This document shows, piece by piece, positions 1 to 9,222 of a stretch of 64,000 nucleotides of DNA. The translations under genes and the position numbers were made by a program. A model generated the notes under the pieces. It had not been told where the DNA came from, ran no database searches, and worked only from the letters and a program-made list of their open reading frames with translations. The stretch covers positions 37,337 to 101,336 of the forward strand of contig JAEUPJ010000101.1 in assembly GCA_016790285.1 (NCBI GenBank), read 5' to 3'. Position 1 is the first letter of the stretch; every line of letters begins with the position of its first letter. The DNA is from Roseateles sp. (lineage in GTDB: Bacteria > Pseudomonadota > Gammaproteobacteria > Burkholderiales > Burkholderiaceae_C).

Positions 1-812
1 ACCGAGGGCGCCTTGCGCACGCGGCGCTGGCCGACGAGGTATTGCCACAGGCCGCGCGGCGTGGCGGCGGTCATGCCGTCGTGCGCGAGGATGGCCTCGC
101 CCGCCTTGGAGCCGGGCTCGGTGGCTGCGAACTTGCCGAGGGCGTAGTAGCCGTCGAACTTCTCGGGGCTGACCTCGGGGTCGTAGTAGGGCCGGCGGAA
201 GGTCTGTGTGCCGCCGCTGGCCATGGTGCGCTTGCCGTCGGCCGTCATGACCCACACGCGCAGCGGTGTCTGGGTGTTCACGCCCAGCCAGGCCAAGCGG
301 TGGTTCAGGATGGCTTCGTAGCCGTCCTTGGGGATGGGGAAGGGAATCCCGCCGAAGGCGCCTTCCACGCCCTGGCCGTTGTCCACCAGCTTGGCGCGGG
401 TCGCATTCTTGAAGGTGTTGTCGTACACATACTGCGGCGCGGCTGCCGTGCGGCGCGTCGGGTAGACGTCGATGCGGAAGTCGGGGTTCTTCTTCATCAG
501 CGCCTTCACGCCGTCGCTCAGCCGGGCTTCGTGCTGGGCCATGTTCTTGGCGCTGATCTGCAGCACGGGCTTGTCGCCGGGGAAGGGGTCGGGGCGTGGG
601 TCGCCGTTTTTGTAGCCGGCGCTCGCCTTGGTCAGGCCGCCGTCCCAGGCCGGGATGGTGCCGTCCTTGTTGCCGGCGCGCTCGGCGCCCATCGGCGTCA
701 GCGTGGTCTTGAGCCTGGCGGCTTCGTCGGCCGACACCGCGGCGCCGGCGCTCAGCGGCAGCAGCGCGGCACAGGCCAGGGCGAGATTCAGTCGGAGCAA
801 TGCGTGCTTCAT
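1..812 (-). CDS. DUF1329 family outer-membrane-associated protein, 3' end beyond window
   Basis: The gene starts at the ATG at 812 and is still open at the left edge, giving 270 visible codons. The first ~24 residues are a signal peptide (basic start, then a Leu/Ala-rich core ending around SAGAAVSA), so the product is exported. The mature part carries the family hallmarks: ERAGNKDGTIPAWDGG near the N-terminus, then a PFPGDKP segment. DUF1329 proteins have a LolB/outer-membrane-lipoprotein-sorting-like fold and unknown exact function; they almost always sit next to DUF1302 proteins in operons for hydrophobic or aromatic compounds. Here the gene is the last visible one in the sigma-54 operon, 23 bp after the DUF1302 gene. 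A role in carrying or exporting a hydrophobic substrate at the envelope is inference. Confidence 0.88.
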   Translation of the reverse strand, partial: MKHALLRLNLALACAALLPLSAGAAVSADEAARLKTTLTPMGAERAGNKDGTIPAWDGGLTKASAGYKNGDPRPDPFPGDKPVLQISAKNMAQHEARLSDGVKALMKKNPDFRIDVYPTRRTAAAPQYVYDNTFKNATRAKLVDNGQGVEGAFGGIPFPIPKDGYEAILNHRLAWLGVNTQTPLRVWVMTADGKRTMASGGTQTFRRPYYDPEVSPEKFDGYYALGKFAATEPGSKAGEAILAHDGMTAATPRGLWQYLVGQRRVRKAPS

Positions 813-835
813 GGTGAGGGTTTCCGTGTCGGGGG

Positions 836-2572
836 TCAGAAGGTGCGCGACGCGCTGAAGGCGACGTAGGCGCGGTCCTTGAGGGTCTGGCCGAAGGTCA
901 GCTGGCGCGGTGAGCCGCTGCCAGGCACCAGGGTCTCGGTGAAGGTCTTGGCCTTGCCGAAGTAGTCCGTGTAGGTGAGGGAGAAGTTCCAGTCGTTCTG
1001 GTACTTGCCCTTCACGCCCACGGTCCAGTCGCCGCCGTCCGAGACGCCGCCCGCAAAGTTGCCGATGGCCGACGAGCGCCCGCCGAAGTTCCAGCCCAGG
1101 CCGATGGGCACCGAGAGGTCCAGGCCGGTGAGTACCTGGAAGTAGGCTGGCTCGAACAGCACACGGGTGGCGAAGGCGCCCTTGGTGGTGTTGGGGTCCA
1201 GGCCGCCCACGCCGAGGTTCTGGCCATTGGGGCCGGCGAAGATGTCACGCTTGACCTTCAGGCGGTGGTTGTAGGCGATCTCGCCCAGCACCGCGCCGCC
1301 TTGCCAGAAGCCGTTGGGCTGCAGCACATAGATGCCGTTGAGCTGCAGGTGGGCCGTGTCACCGACGGCGTAGCACGGCGTGCTGCTGCTGGTGTCGCAG
1401 CGGGCGACGGGGCTTGGGCCACCCAGCACGGCGGGGTCGCTGTTCAGGGGCGTGTTCTGGCGCACCGAGCCTTCCAGCGCCCAGTTCAGCTGGCCGATTG
1501 ACGACGTGACGCTGGCGCCGAAGGTGCGGATGTTGCTGGCATAGGCCACGCGCACATGGCCCTGCGCGAAGTCGAACACCAGCGCGCTGGGGGTCTTGTC
1601 GTGGTACTGCGCGGCGTACACGCCGAACTCGTAGTCGCCGCCGGTGGGGCTCCAGCGCAGCTGGATGCCGCCCTGGCCGCTGTTCTTGGGCTTGTCGTCA
1701 CGCGAGGTCAGCGTGGGCAGCTCGATGGGGCGGCCCTGGGCGTCCTGCCCGAAGTTCACGCGGCCGCCGCCGATGTAGTCCTGGTTGGAGAAATAGCTGC
1801 CGACGCCGGGCAGCTTGCTCTTGCGCCACTTGAGCTGGTAGTAGGCGCCCAGCTGCAGGCCGTCTGCCAGGCGCAGCGTGCCCGACACCTGTTCGACGGG
1901 CAGCAGCACTTCCTTGAACTGCCAGCCTGGCACCGAGAGGATGCGTGCGATGTCCACCGGGCCCTGGGCATTGGCGATGCCGTTCTGGCCGAAGAACAGG
2001 CTCTCGCCCCACTGCAGCGTGTGCTTGCCCACGCGCAGGTTGGCCTTCATGCCGGCCACTTCGCCCTTGAACGACACGAAGGCATCCAGCAGCTCGCCGC
2101 CGCGGCCGTGCTGGCGGCGCGTGGCGGGCAGGAACTCGTTGGCGGCCTGGCCGAAGTCGTTGTTGGCGGTGCTCACCACCGGGCCCAGCGCGTTGCCCGC
2201 GGCGTAGAGCGCCGTGCCGTCGTAGTCGTTGCGGCCCATGTAGGCGCCGTCGTGCCAGGCCGTGCCGCTCAACCGAGCGCCGAAGGTGGGCGTGGAGATG
2301 TCCAGTTCGGCCAGCAGGTCCAAGCGCTTGGAGATCAGGCCCTTGCGGAAGTTGTGGTCGCCGTCGTCCTCGTTGACGGTGCCAGGGTCCTTGGCCACGT
2401 CCAGCCGTGTCAGGGCGGCGGACGGGTCCTTGACGCGGTAGCCGAGGCTGAACTTGGGCGTGAGGTCCAGGCGGATCTTGACGTCCGGATCGTCCGTCTT
2501 GATGTCGAAAGCCTGTGCAGCGGGCAACAGCAGGGCTGCCGCCGCCGCCAAAGCGACGCGGTTCTTTCTCAT
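836..2572 (-). CDS. DUF1302 family putative outer-membrane protein
   Basis: The 578-residue product has a signal peptide (RKNRVALAAAAALLLPAAQA) and a C-terminus ending in alternating polar/aromatic strands with terminal Phe (AYVAFSASRTF), the usual signature of a beta-barrel outer-membrane protein. Family markers visible are RLSGTAWHDGAYMGRNDYDG, LRVGKHTLQWGESLFFGQNG and WNFSLTYTDYFG. DUF1302 proteins are thought to be substrate channels or anchors that work with DUF1329 partners; no biochemical function is established to my knowledge. The gene lies 29 bp after the coniferyl-alcohol-dehydrogenase-like gene and 23 bp before the DUF1329 gene, so all are probably one transcript. Uptake of the aromatic alcohol through this barrel is my inference from context. 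Confidence 0.9.
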   Translation of the reverse strand: MRKNRVALAAAAALLLPAAQAFDIKTDDPDVKIRLDLTPKFSLGYRVKDPSAALTRLDVAKDPGTVNEDDGDHNFRKGLISKRLDLLAELDISTPTFGARLSGTAWHDGAYMGRNDYDGTALYAAGNALGPVVSTANNDFGQAANEFLPATRRQHGRGGELLDAFVSFKGEVAGMKANLRVGKHTLQWGESLFFGQNGIANAQGPVDIARILSVPGWQFKEVLLPVEQVSGTLRLADGLQLGAYYQLKWRKSKLPGVGSYFSNQDYIGGGRVNFGQDAQGRPIELPTLTSRDDKPKNSGQGGIQLRWSPTGGDYEFGVYAAQYHDKTPSALVFDFAQGHVRVAYASNIRTFGASVTSSIGQLNWALEGSVRQNTPLNSDPAVLGGPSPVARCDTSSSTPCYAVGDTAHLQLNGIYVLQPNGFWQGGAVLGEIAYNHRLKVKRDIFAGPNGQNLGVGGLDPNTTKGAFATRVLFEPAYFQVLTGLDLSVPIGLGWNFGGRSSAIGNFAGGVSDGGDWTVGVKGKYQNDWNFSLTYTDYFGKAKTFTETLVPGSGSPRQLTFGQTLKDRAYVAFSASRTF

Positions 2573-2601
2573 GGTGTCTCCTTTGTCGGGGTCTTGTCAG
2601 C

Positions 2602-3369
2602 TCAGAGGTAGCTCGCCGCGAAGCCGCCATCGGCGGCCAGGTTGACGCCGCTGATCCAGCGCGCGTCGTCGCTGCACAGGAAGGCGATGGCCGGCGCGAT
2701 CTCGTCGGCCAGGCCCGGGCGCGTCATGCGCGCGGCGTCGGCCGCCACGCGTTCTTCGCCCAGCTGGGCGACGAACTCGCCCAGGATGGGTGTGAACACC
2801 GGCCCCGGGGCCACGCAGTTCATGCGCACGCCGCGCTGCTTGAAGAAGTCGATGGAGCGCTGCGTCGACCAGACGATCAGCGCCTCCTTGAAGTACTCGT
2901 AGCAGCCTTTTTGCGGCACGGGGTTGCGGGCCAGCCAGGCCAGCCCTGCTTCGAAGCCGTCGACGGCGGCCAGCGTCTTGTGCGTGTCGAGGCGGTCGCG
3001 GTAGAAGTAGCCCAGGATGGACGAGACGTTGACGATGCTGCCGCCCTGCGGCATGCGCTCCACCAGCGCCTCGCACAGGTGTCGCAGGCCGAGGTAGTTC
3101 ACCCGGGCCACCAGGTCCACCGGCGCCGTGCCCGGCACACCGGCGACGGTGCACAGGCCGTCGATGCGCTCCGGCAACTGGCGCACGGCGGCGTCGATGG
3201 CCGACTGTTGCGACAGGTCGGCCTTGACGAAGCCGTCCAGCGTCAGCAGCGGGTCGTTGCGGTCCATGCCGATGACCTTGGCGCCGTGGGCGCGCAGCAG
3301 CCGCGCGGTGTCGGCCCCGATGCCCGAACTGGCGCCAGTGACGACGATGGTCTTGCCTTGAACTTTCAT
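2602..3369 (-). CDS. CalA-like short-chain dehydrogenase (coniferyl-alcohol dehydrogenase family)
   Basis: This is a 255-residue SDR. The ATG at 3369 is chosen because the Rossmann motif TGASSGIG follows directly at residues 11-18; an upstream in-frame extension to 3450 adds only unstructured residues. NADH binding is shown by that motif and by DLS at 51-53. The catalytic set is Asn91, Ser116/Ser117, Tyr157 and Lys161. About 40 residues separate Ser and Tyr, an insertion typical of the 3-alpha-hydroxysteroid/coniferyl-alcohol dehydrogenase subgroup rather than classical SDRs. Length and motifs such as IDGLCTVAGVPGT and VRMNCVAPGPVFTPIL agree with CalA of Pseudomonas as I remember it. It would oxidise coniferyl or a related aryl alcohol to the aldehyde, which the upstream dehydrogenase then handles. 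A 3-alpha-hydroxysteroid substrate is the main alternative. Confidence 0.85.
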   Translation of the reverse strand: MKVQGKTIVVTGASSGIGADTARLLRAHGAKVIGMDRNDPLLTLDGFVKADLSQQSAIDAAVRQLPERIDGLCTVAGVPGTAPVDLVARVNYLGLRHLCEALVERMPQGGSIVNVSSILGYFYRDRLDTHKTLAAVDGFEAGLAWLARNPVPQKGCYEYFKEALIVWSTQRSIDFFKQRGVRMNCVAPGPVFTPILGEFVAQLGEERVAADAARMTRPGLADEIAPAIAFLCSDDARWISGVNLAADGGFAASYL

Positions 3370-3407
3370 GGGTTTGTCTCCTGTTGTTGTCTGGGGTGCG
3401 GGGGCGT

Positions 3408-4874
3408 TCAGAACGGGTAGGGCGGTGGCGCGTCCTTGACCGTCAGCCACTGCCAGGTGGTGAACGCCTCCCAGTCGGCCGGGCCGCCGTGCACGTTGCC
3501 GTTGCCGGCCACGCCGGGCCCGCCGAAGGGGTTGGTGGCGTCGTCGTTCACGGTCTGGTCGTTGACGTGAACCATGCCGGCGCGCAGCTGCTGGGCCAGG
3601 GCCATGCCGCGGTTGAGCGACTTGGTGATCACCCCCGCCGCCAGGCCGCCGTCATGCGCGTTGGCCAGGGCGATGGCCTCCTCGTCGGTCTTGAAGGTGA
3701 TGAGGTTGAGCAGCGGGCCGAACACCTCTTCGTCGTGCACCCGCATGCCGGGCTGGATGCCGGCGAGCACCGTGGGCTTGTAGAAGAGGCCTTCGTAGGT
3801 GCCACCAGCCAGCAGCTGGGCGCCCTTGGCGACGCTGTCCTGCACGAGGGCGTGCACGCGGTCGCGCTGGCGGGCGTCGATCAGCGGGCCGATGGCGACC
3901 TGCCCCGTGGCGCCGTCTCCGACGGGCAGGTGGGTTGCCTTGGCGACCAGCCGCTGTGTGAGGGCCTGGGCGATGGACTCGTGCACCAGCACGCGGTTGG
4001 ACGCCATGCAGATCTGGCCGGCGTTGAGCCAGGCGCCCCAGGCGGCGTTGCTGGCGGCGAGGTCGAGGTCGGCGTCGTCCAGGATGACCAGGCAGTTGGT
4101 GCCACCCAGTTCCAGCGAGGCCTTCTTGAGGTGGCGCGCGGCGAGCTCGCCCACGCGCCGGCCCACGCCCACCGAGCCGGTGAACGACACCATGCGCACC
4201 TCGGGCGCCGTGATCAGGGCCTCGCCCACGTCGGCGCCGCCGGGCAGCACCGAGAGCACGCCGGCCGGCAGCCCCGCTTCCTCCAGCACGCGGGCGATCA
4301 GGTAGCCGCCGCTCACGGGCGTGCGCGGGTCGGGCTTGATGAGCACCGCATTGCCCGTGGCCAGTGCCGGGGCCACCACGCGCAGCGTCAGGATGAGCGG
4401 GAAGTTGAAGGGCGAGATGACACCGATGACGCCGTGAGGCACACGCCGGGCGATGCTCAGGCGCCCTGGCACGCTGGGCAGCAACTGGCCAGCCGCCTGC
4501 ATGGGCATGGCGGCGGCCACCTGGCAGAACGTGATGGCCTCACGCACCTCGTGCTGGCCCTTGGGCAGGATGGCGCCGCTCTCGCGGGTGATCCACAGGG
4601 CCAGCTCGTCGAAATGCTGCTGCAGCAAGGCCGCGGCCTTGTGGAAGACGGCCGCGCGCTCGCGTGGCGCAGTGGCGGCCCACGCGGCCTGCGCAGCGGC
4701 GGCTGCGCGGGCAGCGTGGGCGACGTCGTCCGGGGTGGCCTCGCCCGCCGTGCCCAGGCGTGTGCCGGTGGCGGGCTCGATGATGTCCAGCGTGCGCGAG
4801 GCGGCGCGCCATTGGCCAATGAAGAGGCTCTCACGCCAGGGGGCGCCAGCCAGGAACGAAGGGCTTTGCTGCAT
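3408..4874 (-). CDS. NAD(P)+-dependent aldehyde dehydrogenase, benzaldehyde dehydrogenase (XylC/AreC) type
   Basis: This 488-residue enzyme has a complete ALDH core: ISPFNFPL (153-160), IKPDPRTP (179-186), the FTGSVGVGR cofactor loop (231-239), general base Glu255 in LELGG and nucleophile Cys289 in GQICMAS. The wording of the FTGS to GQIC region, with the LDDADLDLAASN stretch, is typical of benzaldehyde dehydrogenases of the XylC/AreC group. It should oxidise an aromatic aldehyde to its acid in the cytoplasm. It is the first gene after the sigma-54 promoter, with about 145 nt of leader, and is followed 38 bp later by the aryl-alcohol dehydrogenase. Coniferaldehyde or benzaldehyde are both credible substrates; sequence alone does not choose. 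Confidence 0.88.
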   Translation of the reverse strand: MQQSPSFLAGAPWRESLFIGQWRAASRTLDIIEPATGTRLGTAGEATPDDVAHAARAAAAAQAAWAATAPRERAAVFHKAAALLQQHFDELALWITRESGAILPKGQHEVREAITFCQVAAAMPMQAAGQLLPSVPGRLSIARRVPHGVIGVISPFNFPLILTLRVVAPALATGNAVLIKPDPRTPVSGGYLIARVLEEAGLPAGVLSVLPGGADVGEALITAPEVRMVSFTGSVGVGRRVGELAARHLKKASLELGGTNCLVILDDADLDLAASNAAWGAWLNAGQICMASNRVLVHESIAQALTQRLVAKATHLPVGDGATGQVAIGPLIDARQRDRVHALVQDSVAKGAQLLAGGTYEGLFYKPTVLAGIQPGMRVHDEEVFGPLLNLITFKTDEEAIALANAHDGGLAAGVITKSLNRGMALAQQLRAGMVHVNDQTVNDDATNPFGGPGVAGNGNVHGGPADWEAFTTWQWLTVKDAPPPYPF

Positions 4875-5236
4875 GTCTGTCTCCTTGTGATCTTGTTTCG
4901 GTTGCCAGTACGATAGTTAGCTAGGCAAACGAAAATATAGGCTTAATGTGTGTTCTCTGGGGTGGCTTCGGGAATCCGTAGAAACGCTGAGCGCCCATGG
5001 CGCACCGGCCGGTGCACGCAGCAGCCTGCGCAACAGGCGTGCCAACCGCCATCGCGCGTGGCGCGCCGTGCGGGCTCCGATGCGTCCGCTCCCAGGCGCG
5101 GGGGCGGCTGACTGGGACTTTCCCGAGGGCGTCCAACCGCGGCGGGCACCCCCGGCACTCATGGGGCCGGAGGGCCATCGCATCACGCAAATTCGCAAGA
5201 CTGGCGCAGACTCCAGGCCCGCTCGTTGACGAAATC
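4875..5236. other. 362-bp divergent control region between ALDH operon and sigma-54 activator gene
   Basis: This gap has no credible gene. It holds the sigma-54 promoter for the minus-strand operon at 5030-5044 and about 145 nt of leader with an AT-rich patch at 4912-4940. The remaining ~190 bp toward the regulator should contain its enhancer sites and the activator's own promoter. I looked for the palindromic TTGATCAATTGATCAA-type sites of XylR/DmpR and did not find a good copy, so this regulator probably reads a different sequence. Confidence 0.7.
5030..5044 (-). promoter_or_regulatory. Sigma-54 (RpoN) -24/-12 promoter of the aryl alcohol/aldehyde operon
   Basis: On the minus strand the sequence reads TGGCACG-CCTG-TTGC, matching the consensus TGGCACG-N4-TTGC at every fixed position. 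TGGCAC occupies 5044-5039 and TTGC 5033-5030, giving the exact GG-to-GC spacing. Transcription should begin near 5018. Directly upstream is the gene for a sigma-54-dependent activator, which makes a chance match very unlikely. Confidence 0.9.
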
Positions 5237-7027
<1,791 letters not shown>

Positions 7028-7127
7028 AGCTCCTCGCCCAGTCACGCCCTGCTGAATGGCGCCTTGCCGGGTCGCTCGTGCAGGCCGGGCAGCCACGCTT
7101 GGGCAGGCACGATGCGCCGTGCGAGGT

Positions 7128-7568
7128 TCAGCCGTGGAACTCGAAGCTGGCGTCGCGGCGCTCGATCAGCCAATGGCCGTCGGGTTGGCGCCGCAGGCGG
7201 TCGGTGAACTTGCCCAGCAGGGGCGCGCCGCGGCGTGGGCGGCCCTGTGCGCCGGCTGGGTCGCCCGCGTCGCCCACCCAGAGCAGCACCCGGCTGAGCG
7301 CGCAGGCTGTGTCAGCCGCTTGCATCTCCACCAGCGTGGAGACGACAAGATGCCGCGTCAGCCGCGCGGCGGGGCGATTGCGGTAGGCCGCCTCGATGGC
7401 GTCGCGCCCTTGGGCCGGCTCGCCGGAGGGCCGGTGCAGCTCGCCCTGTACGGTGAACAGGGCGGCCAGGCCCGCCGGGTCGGGCGCGTCGATGCAGTGC
7501 GCGCTGCGCAGCACCGTGCGGCGGCAGCCTGCTTCGGCCTTCAGCAGCGCCAGGTCGTCGATCAGCAT
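7128..7568 (-). CDS. SnoaL/NTF2-like small protein of the phenylpropanoid operon
   Basis: This is a 146-residue protein with the cone-shaped NTF2/SnoaL pattern: an N-terminal helix pair (DDLALLKAEAGCRRTVLRSAHCIDAPDPAGLAALF), a middle RDAIEAAY helix, and C-terminal strands ending in WLIERRDASFEF. Members act as dehydratases, isomerases or hydroxylase partners on ring compounds, or only bind ligands; the residues seen here do not decide. The start at 7568 overlaps the alpha/beta hydrolase stop by 7 nt, so the two are translationally coupled. It is the last gene of operon B and converges on the activator gene, with 100 bp between them and no clear terminator. Confidence 0.75.
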   Translation of the reverse strand: MLIDDLALLKAEAGCRRTVLRSAHCIDAPDPAGLAALFTVQGELHRPSGEPAQGRDAIEAAYRNRPAARLTRHLVVSTLVEMQAADTACALSRVLLWVGDAGDPAGAQGRPRRGAPLLGKFTDRLRRQPDGHWLIERRDASFEFHG

Positions 7569-8290
7569 GGCGGCAGCGGTGTGGTCAGCCAGTCGGCCAG
7601 GGCCGCCGTCACCGCCGCGGGCTGCTCCAGGGTGCTCATGTGCCCGCACTCGGGCACCAGCACAAGCCGGGCGCCGGGGATCAGGCGTGCCATGGCCGCA
7701 TGGCGATCGGGCGGGCTCCATTGGTCCTGTTCGCCGCACAGGATGAGGGTCGGGCAGGCCACGCGGGCCAGCACGTCGCTGGCGTCGGGGCGGTCGAGCA
7801 GCGCCTGGACCTGGGCGGCAAACTGGCCCGGTGTTCGCCGCTGGACCATGTCCTGCATCTGAGCGTACGCGGCACTGCCATGGGCGGCCGCCCGCACCAT
7901 GCCTGGCAACCAGCGCCGGGCCACTTCGCCCATGCCGGTCTCGCGCGCGGCGGCCAGCAGGGCCAGGCGCTGCTGCCGCTCGGCTTCGCCGGCTTCCCCG
8001 CCGGGGCGCGGCTGCCAGCCGGTGTCCAGCAGGGCGAGGCGTTGCACGCGGTGGGGCGCCTGGCGCATCACCTCCAGCGCAATGCGCCCGCCCATGGAGT
8101 GGCCGGCCAGCGCAAAGCGTTCAGCAGGCGCGCGGCGCAGCAACTCGGCGGCCAGCGCCGGCAGGCTGTCGTGCCCCTCGTTGGGGGCCACCCAGCAGTG
8201 GCAGCTGCCCGCCAGGCCGCGGATCTGTGGCTGCCACACGCTGTCGTCGCACAGCAGCCCTGGCACAAGCACGAGCAGGGGCGGCTCCAT
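7562..8290 (-). CDS. Alpha/beta-fold hydrolase
   Basis: The 242-residue product has the nucleophile elbow GHSMGG with Ser65, a late Asp in CGEQDQWSP and a final His in ECGHMSTLEQP, completing a Ser-Asp-His triad. It begins with the usual oxyanion-loop strand LLVLVPGLLCD. The ATG at 8290 shares its A with the amidohydrolase stop codon (TGATG), so translation is coupled. It could be a C-C hydrolase, esterase or thioesterase; in this operon, release of an acid from a CoA ester or cleavage of a ring-derived intermediate are the likeliest roles. It may alternatively be a 3-oxoadipate enol-lactonase-like enzyme. Confidence 0.82.
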   Translation of the reverse strand: MEPPLLVLVPGLLCDDSVWQPQIRGLAGSCHCWVAPNEGHDSLPALAAELLRRAPAERFALAGHSMGGRIALEVMRQAPHRVQRLALLDTGWQPRPGGEAGEAERQQRLALLAAARETGMGEVARRWLPGMVRAAAHGSAAYAQMQDMVQRRTPGQFAAQVQALLDRPDASDVLARVACPTLILCGEQDQWSPPDRHAAMARLIPGARLVLVPECGHMSTLEQPAAVTAALADWLTTPLPPC

Positions 8291-9222
8291 CAGCAGCACT
8301 CCGCGCCAGCAGGTGGCTGCAGCCGCTGGTACCGGCCCCACAGCGGGTGCTCGTCAAGCCGCAGCAGCCGGATGGCGTTGTCCTTGAGCAGCAGCGGCAT
8401 CACCTCCGGCCGCAGGCCCGACTGTGCCGCGTCGGCCATCCAGCGCTCGGGCGTCAGGGCGGGGAAGTCCGAGCCGAAGAGCATCTTCTTCTTGAGCAGG
8501 CCGTTGGCGTACTTGATGAGGATCTCGGGGAAGTACTTGGGCGACCAGCCCGACAGGTCGATCCAGACATTGGGCTTGTGTGTGGCCACCGCCAGGGCGT
8601 TCTCCTGCCAGGGGAAGGAGGGGTGGGCGATGACGATGGGCATGTCGGGAAAGTCCACCGCCACGTCGTCCAGGAACATGGGGTCGGAGTACTTGAGCCG
8701 CACGCCGCCACCGCCGCGCATGCCGGCGCCGATGCCGGTCTGGCCGCTGTGGAAGATGGCCGGCAGGCCGGCCTCGGCGATGGCCTCGTAGACGTCGTAG
8801 CAAGCCCGGTCATTCGGGTAGAAGGCCTGGGCTGACGGGTGGAACTTGAAGCCCCGCACGCCATGCTGCTCGATGAGTCGCCGCACCTCGCGGGCGCCCA
8901 TCTTGCCGCGCAGCGGGTCCACGCTGGCGAAGGGAATGAGGGCGTCGGGATGCTGGGCGGCCTCTTCGGCGACCTCCTCGTTGGTGATGCGAACCTGCCC
9001 CATGCCCCGCTCGGTGTCCACCGAGAAGATGACGGCCAGCATGCGGCGCGCGCGGAAGAAGGCCGCCGTCTGCGCGATGGTCAGCCGCGGTGTGGTCTCC
9101 TTGAAATAGCTGGCCATCGCGCGGTCGAAGGCGTCGCCGACCGGGTCGAAGGCATTGCGGGTGGAGACGGTCGCATGGGTGTGGATGTCGATGGCGACCA
9201 GGTCGTGCATCGGGGCACTCAT
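8290..9222 (-). CDS. Amidohydrolase family 2 metal-dependent hydrolase/decarboxylase
   Basis: The 310-residue protein has the TIM-barrel amidohydrolase pattern: HxH metal motif His14-Thr-His16 near the N-terminus, GFKFHPS, a barrel His in IAHPSFPW and a C-terminal metal Asp in LFGSDFP. This places it in amidohydrolase_2 (ACMSD, gamma-resorcylate decarboxylase, 4-oxalomesaconate hydratase relatives). Members decarboxylate or hydrate aromatic ring products using one Zn or Mn. It overlaps the ligase gene by 4 nt and the hydrolase gene by 1 nt, so it is firmly part of the operon. Action on an aromatic acid formed after side-chain removal is inference. Confidence 0.83.
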   Translation of the reverse strand: MSAPMHDLVAIDIHTHATVSTRNAFDPVGDAFDRAMASYFKETTPRLTIAQTAAFFRARRMLAVIFSVDTERGMGQVRITNEEVAEEAAQHPDALIPFASVDPLRGKMGAREVRRLIEQHGVRGFKFHPSAQAFYPNDRACYDVYEAIAEAGLPAIFHSGQTGIGAGMRGGGGVRLKYSDPMFLDDVAVDFPDMPIVIAHPSFPWQENALAVATHKPNVWIDLSGWSPKYFPEILIKYANGLLKKKMLFGSDFPALTPERWMADAAQSGLRPEVMPLLLKDNAIRLLRLDEHPLWGRYQRLQPPAGAECC

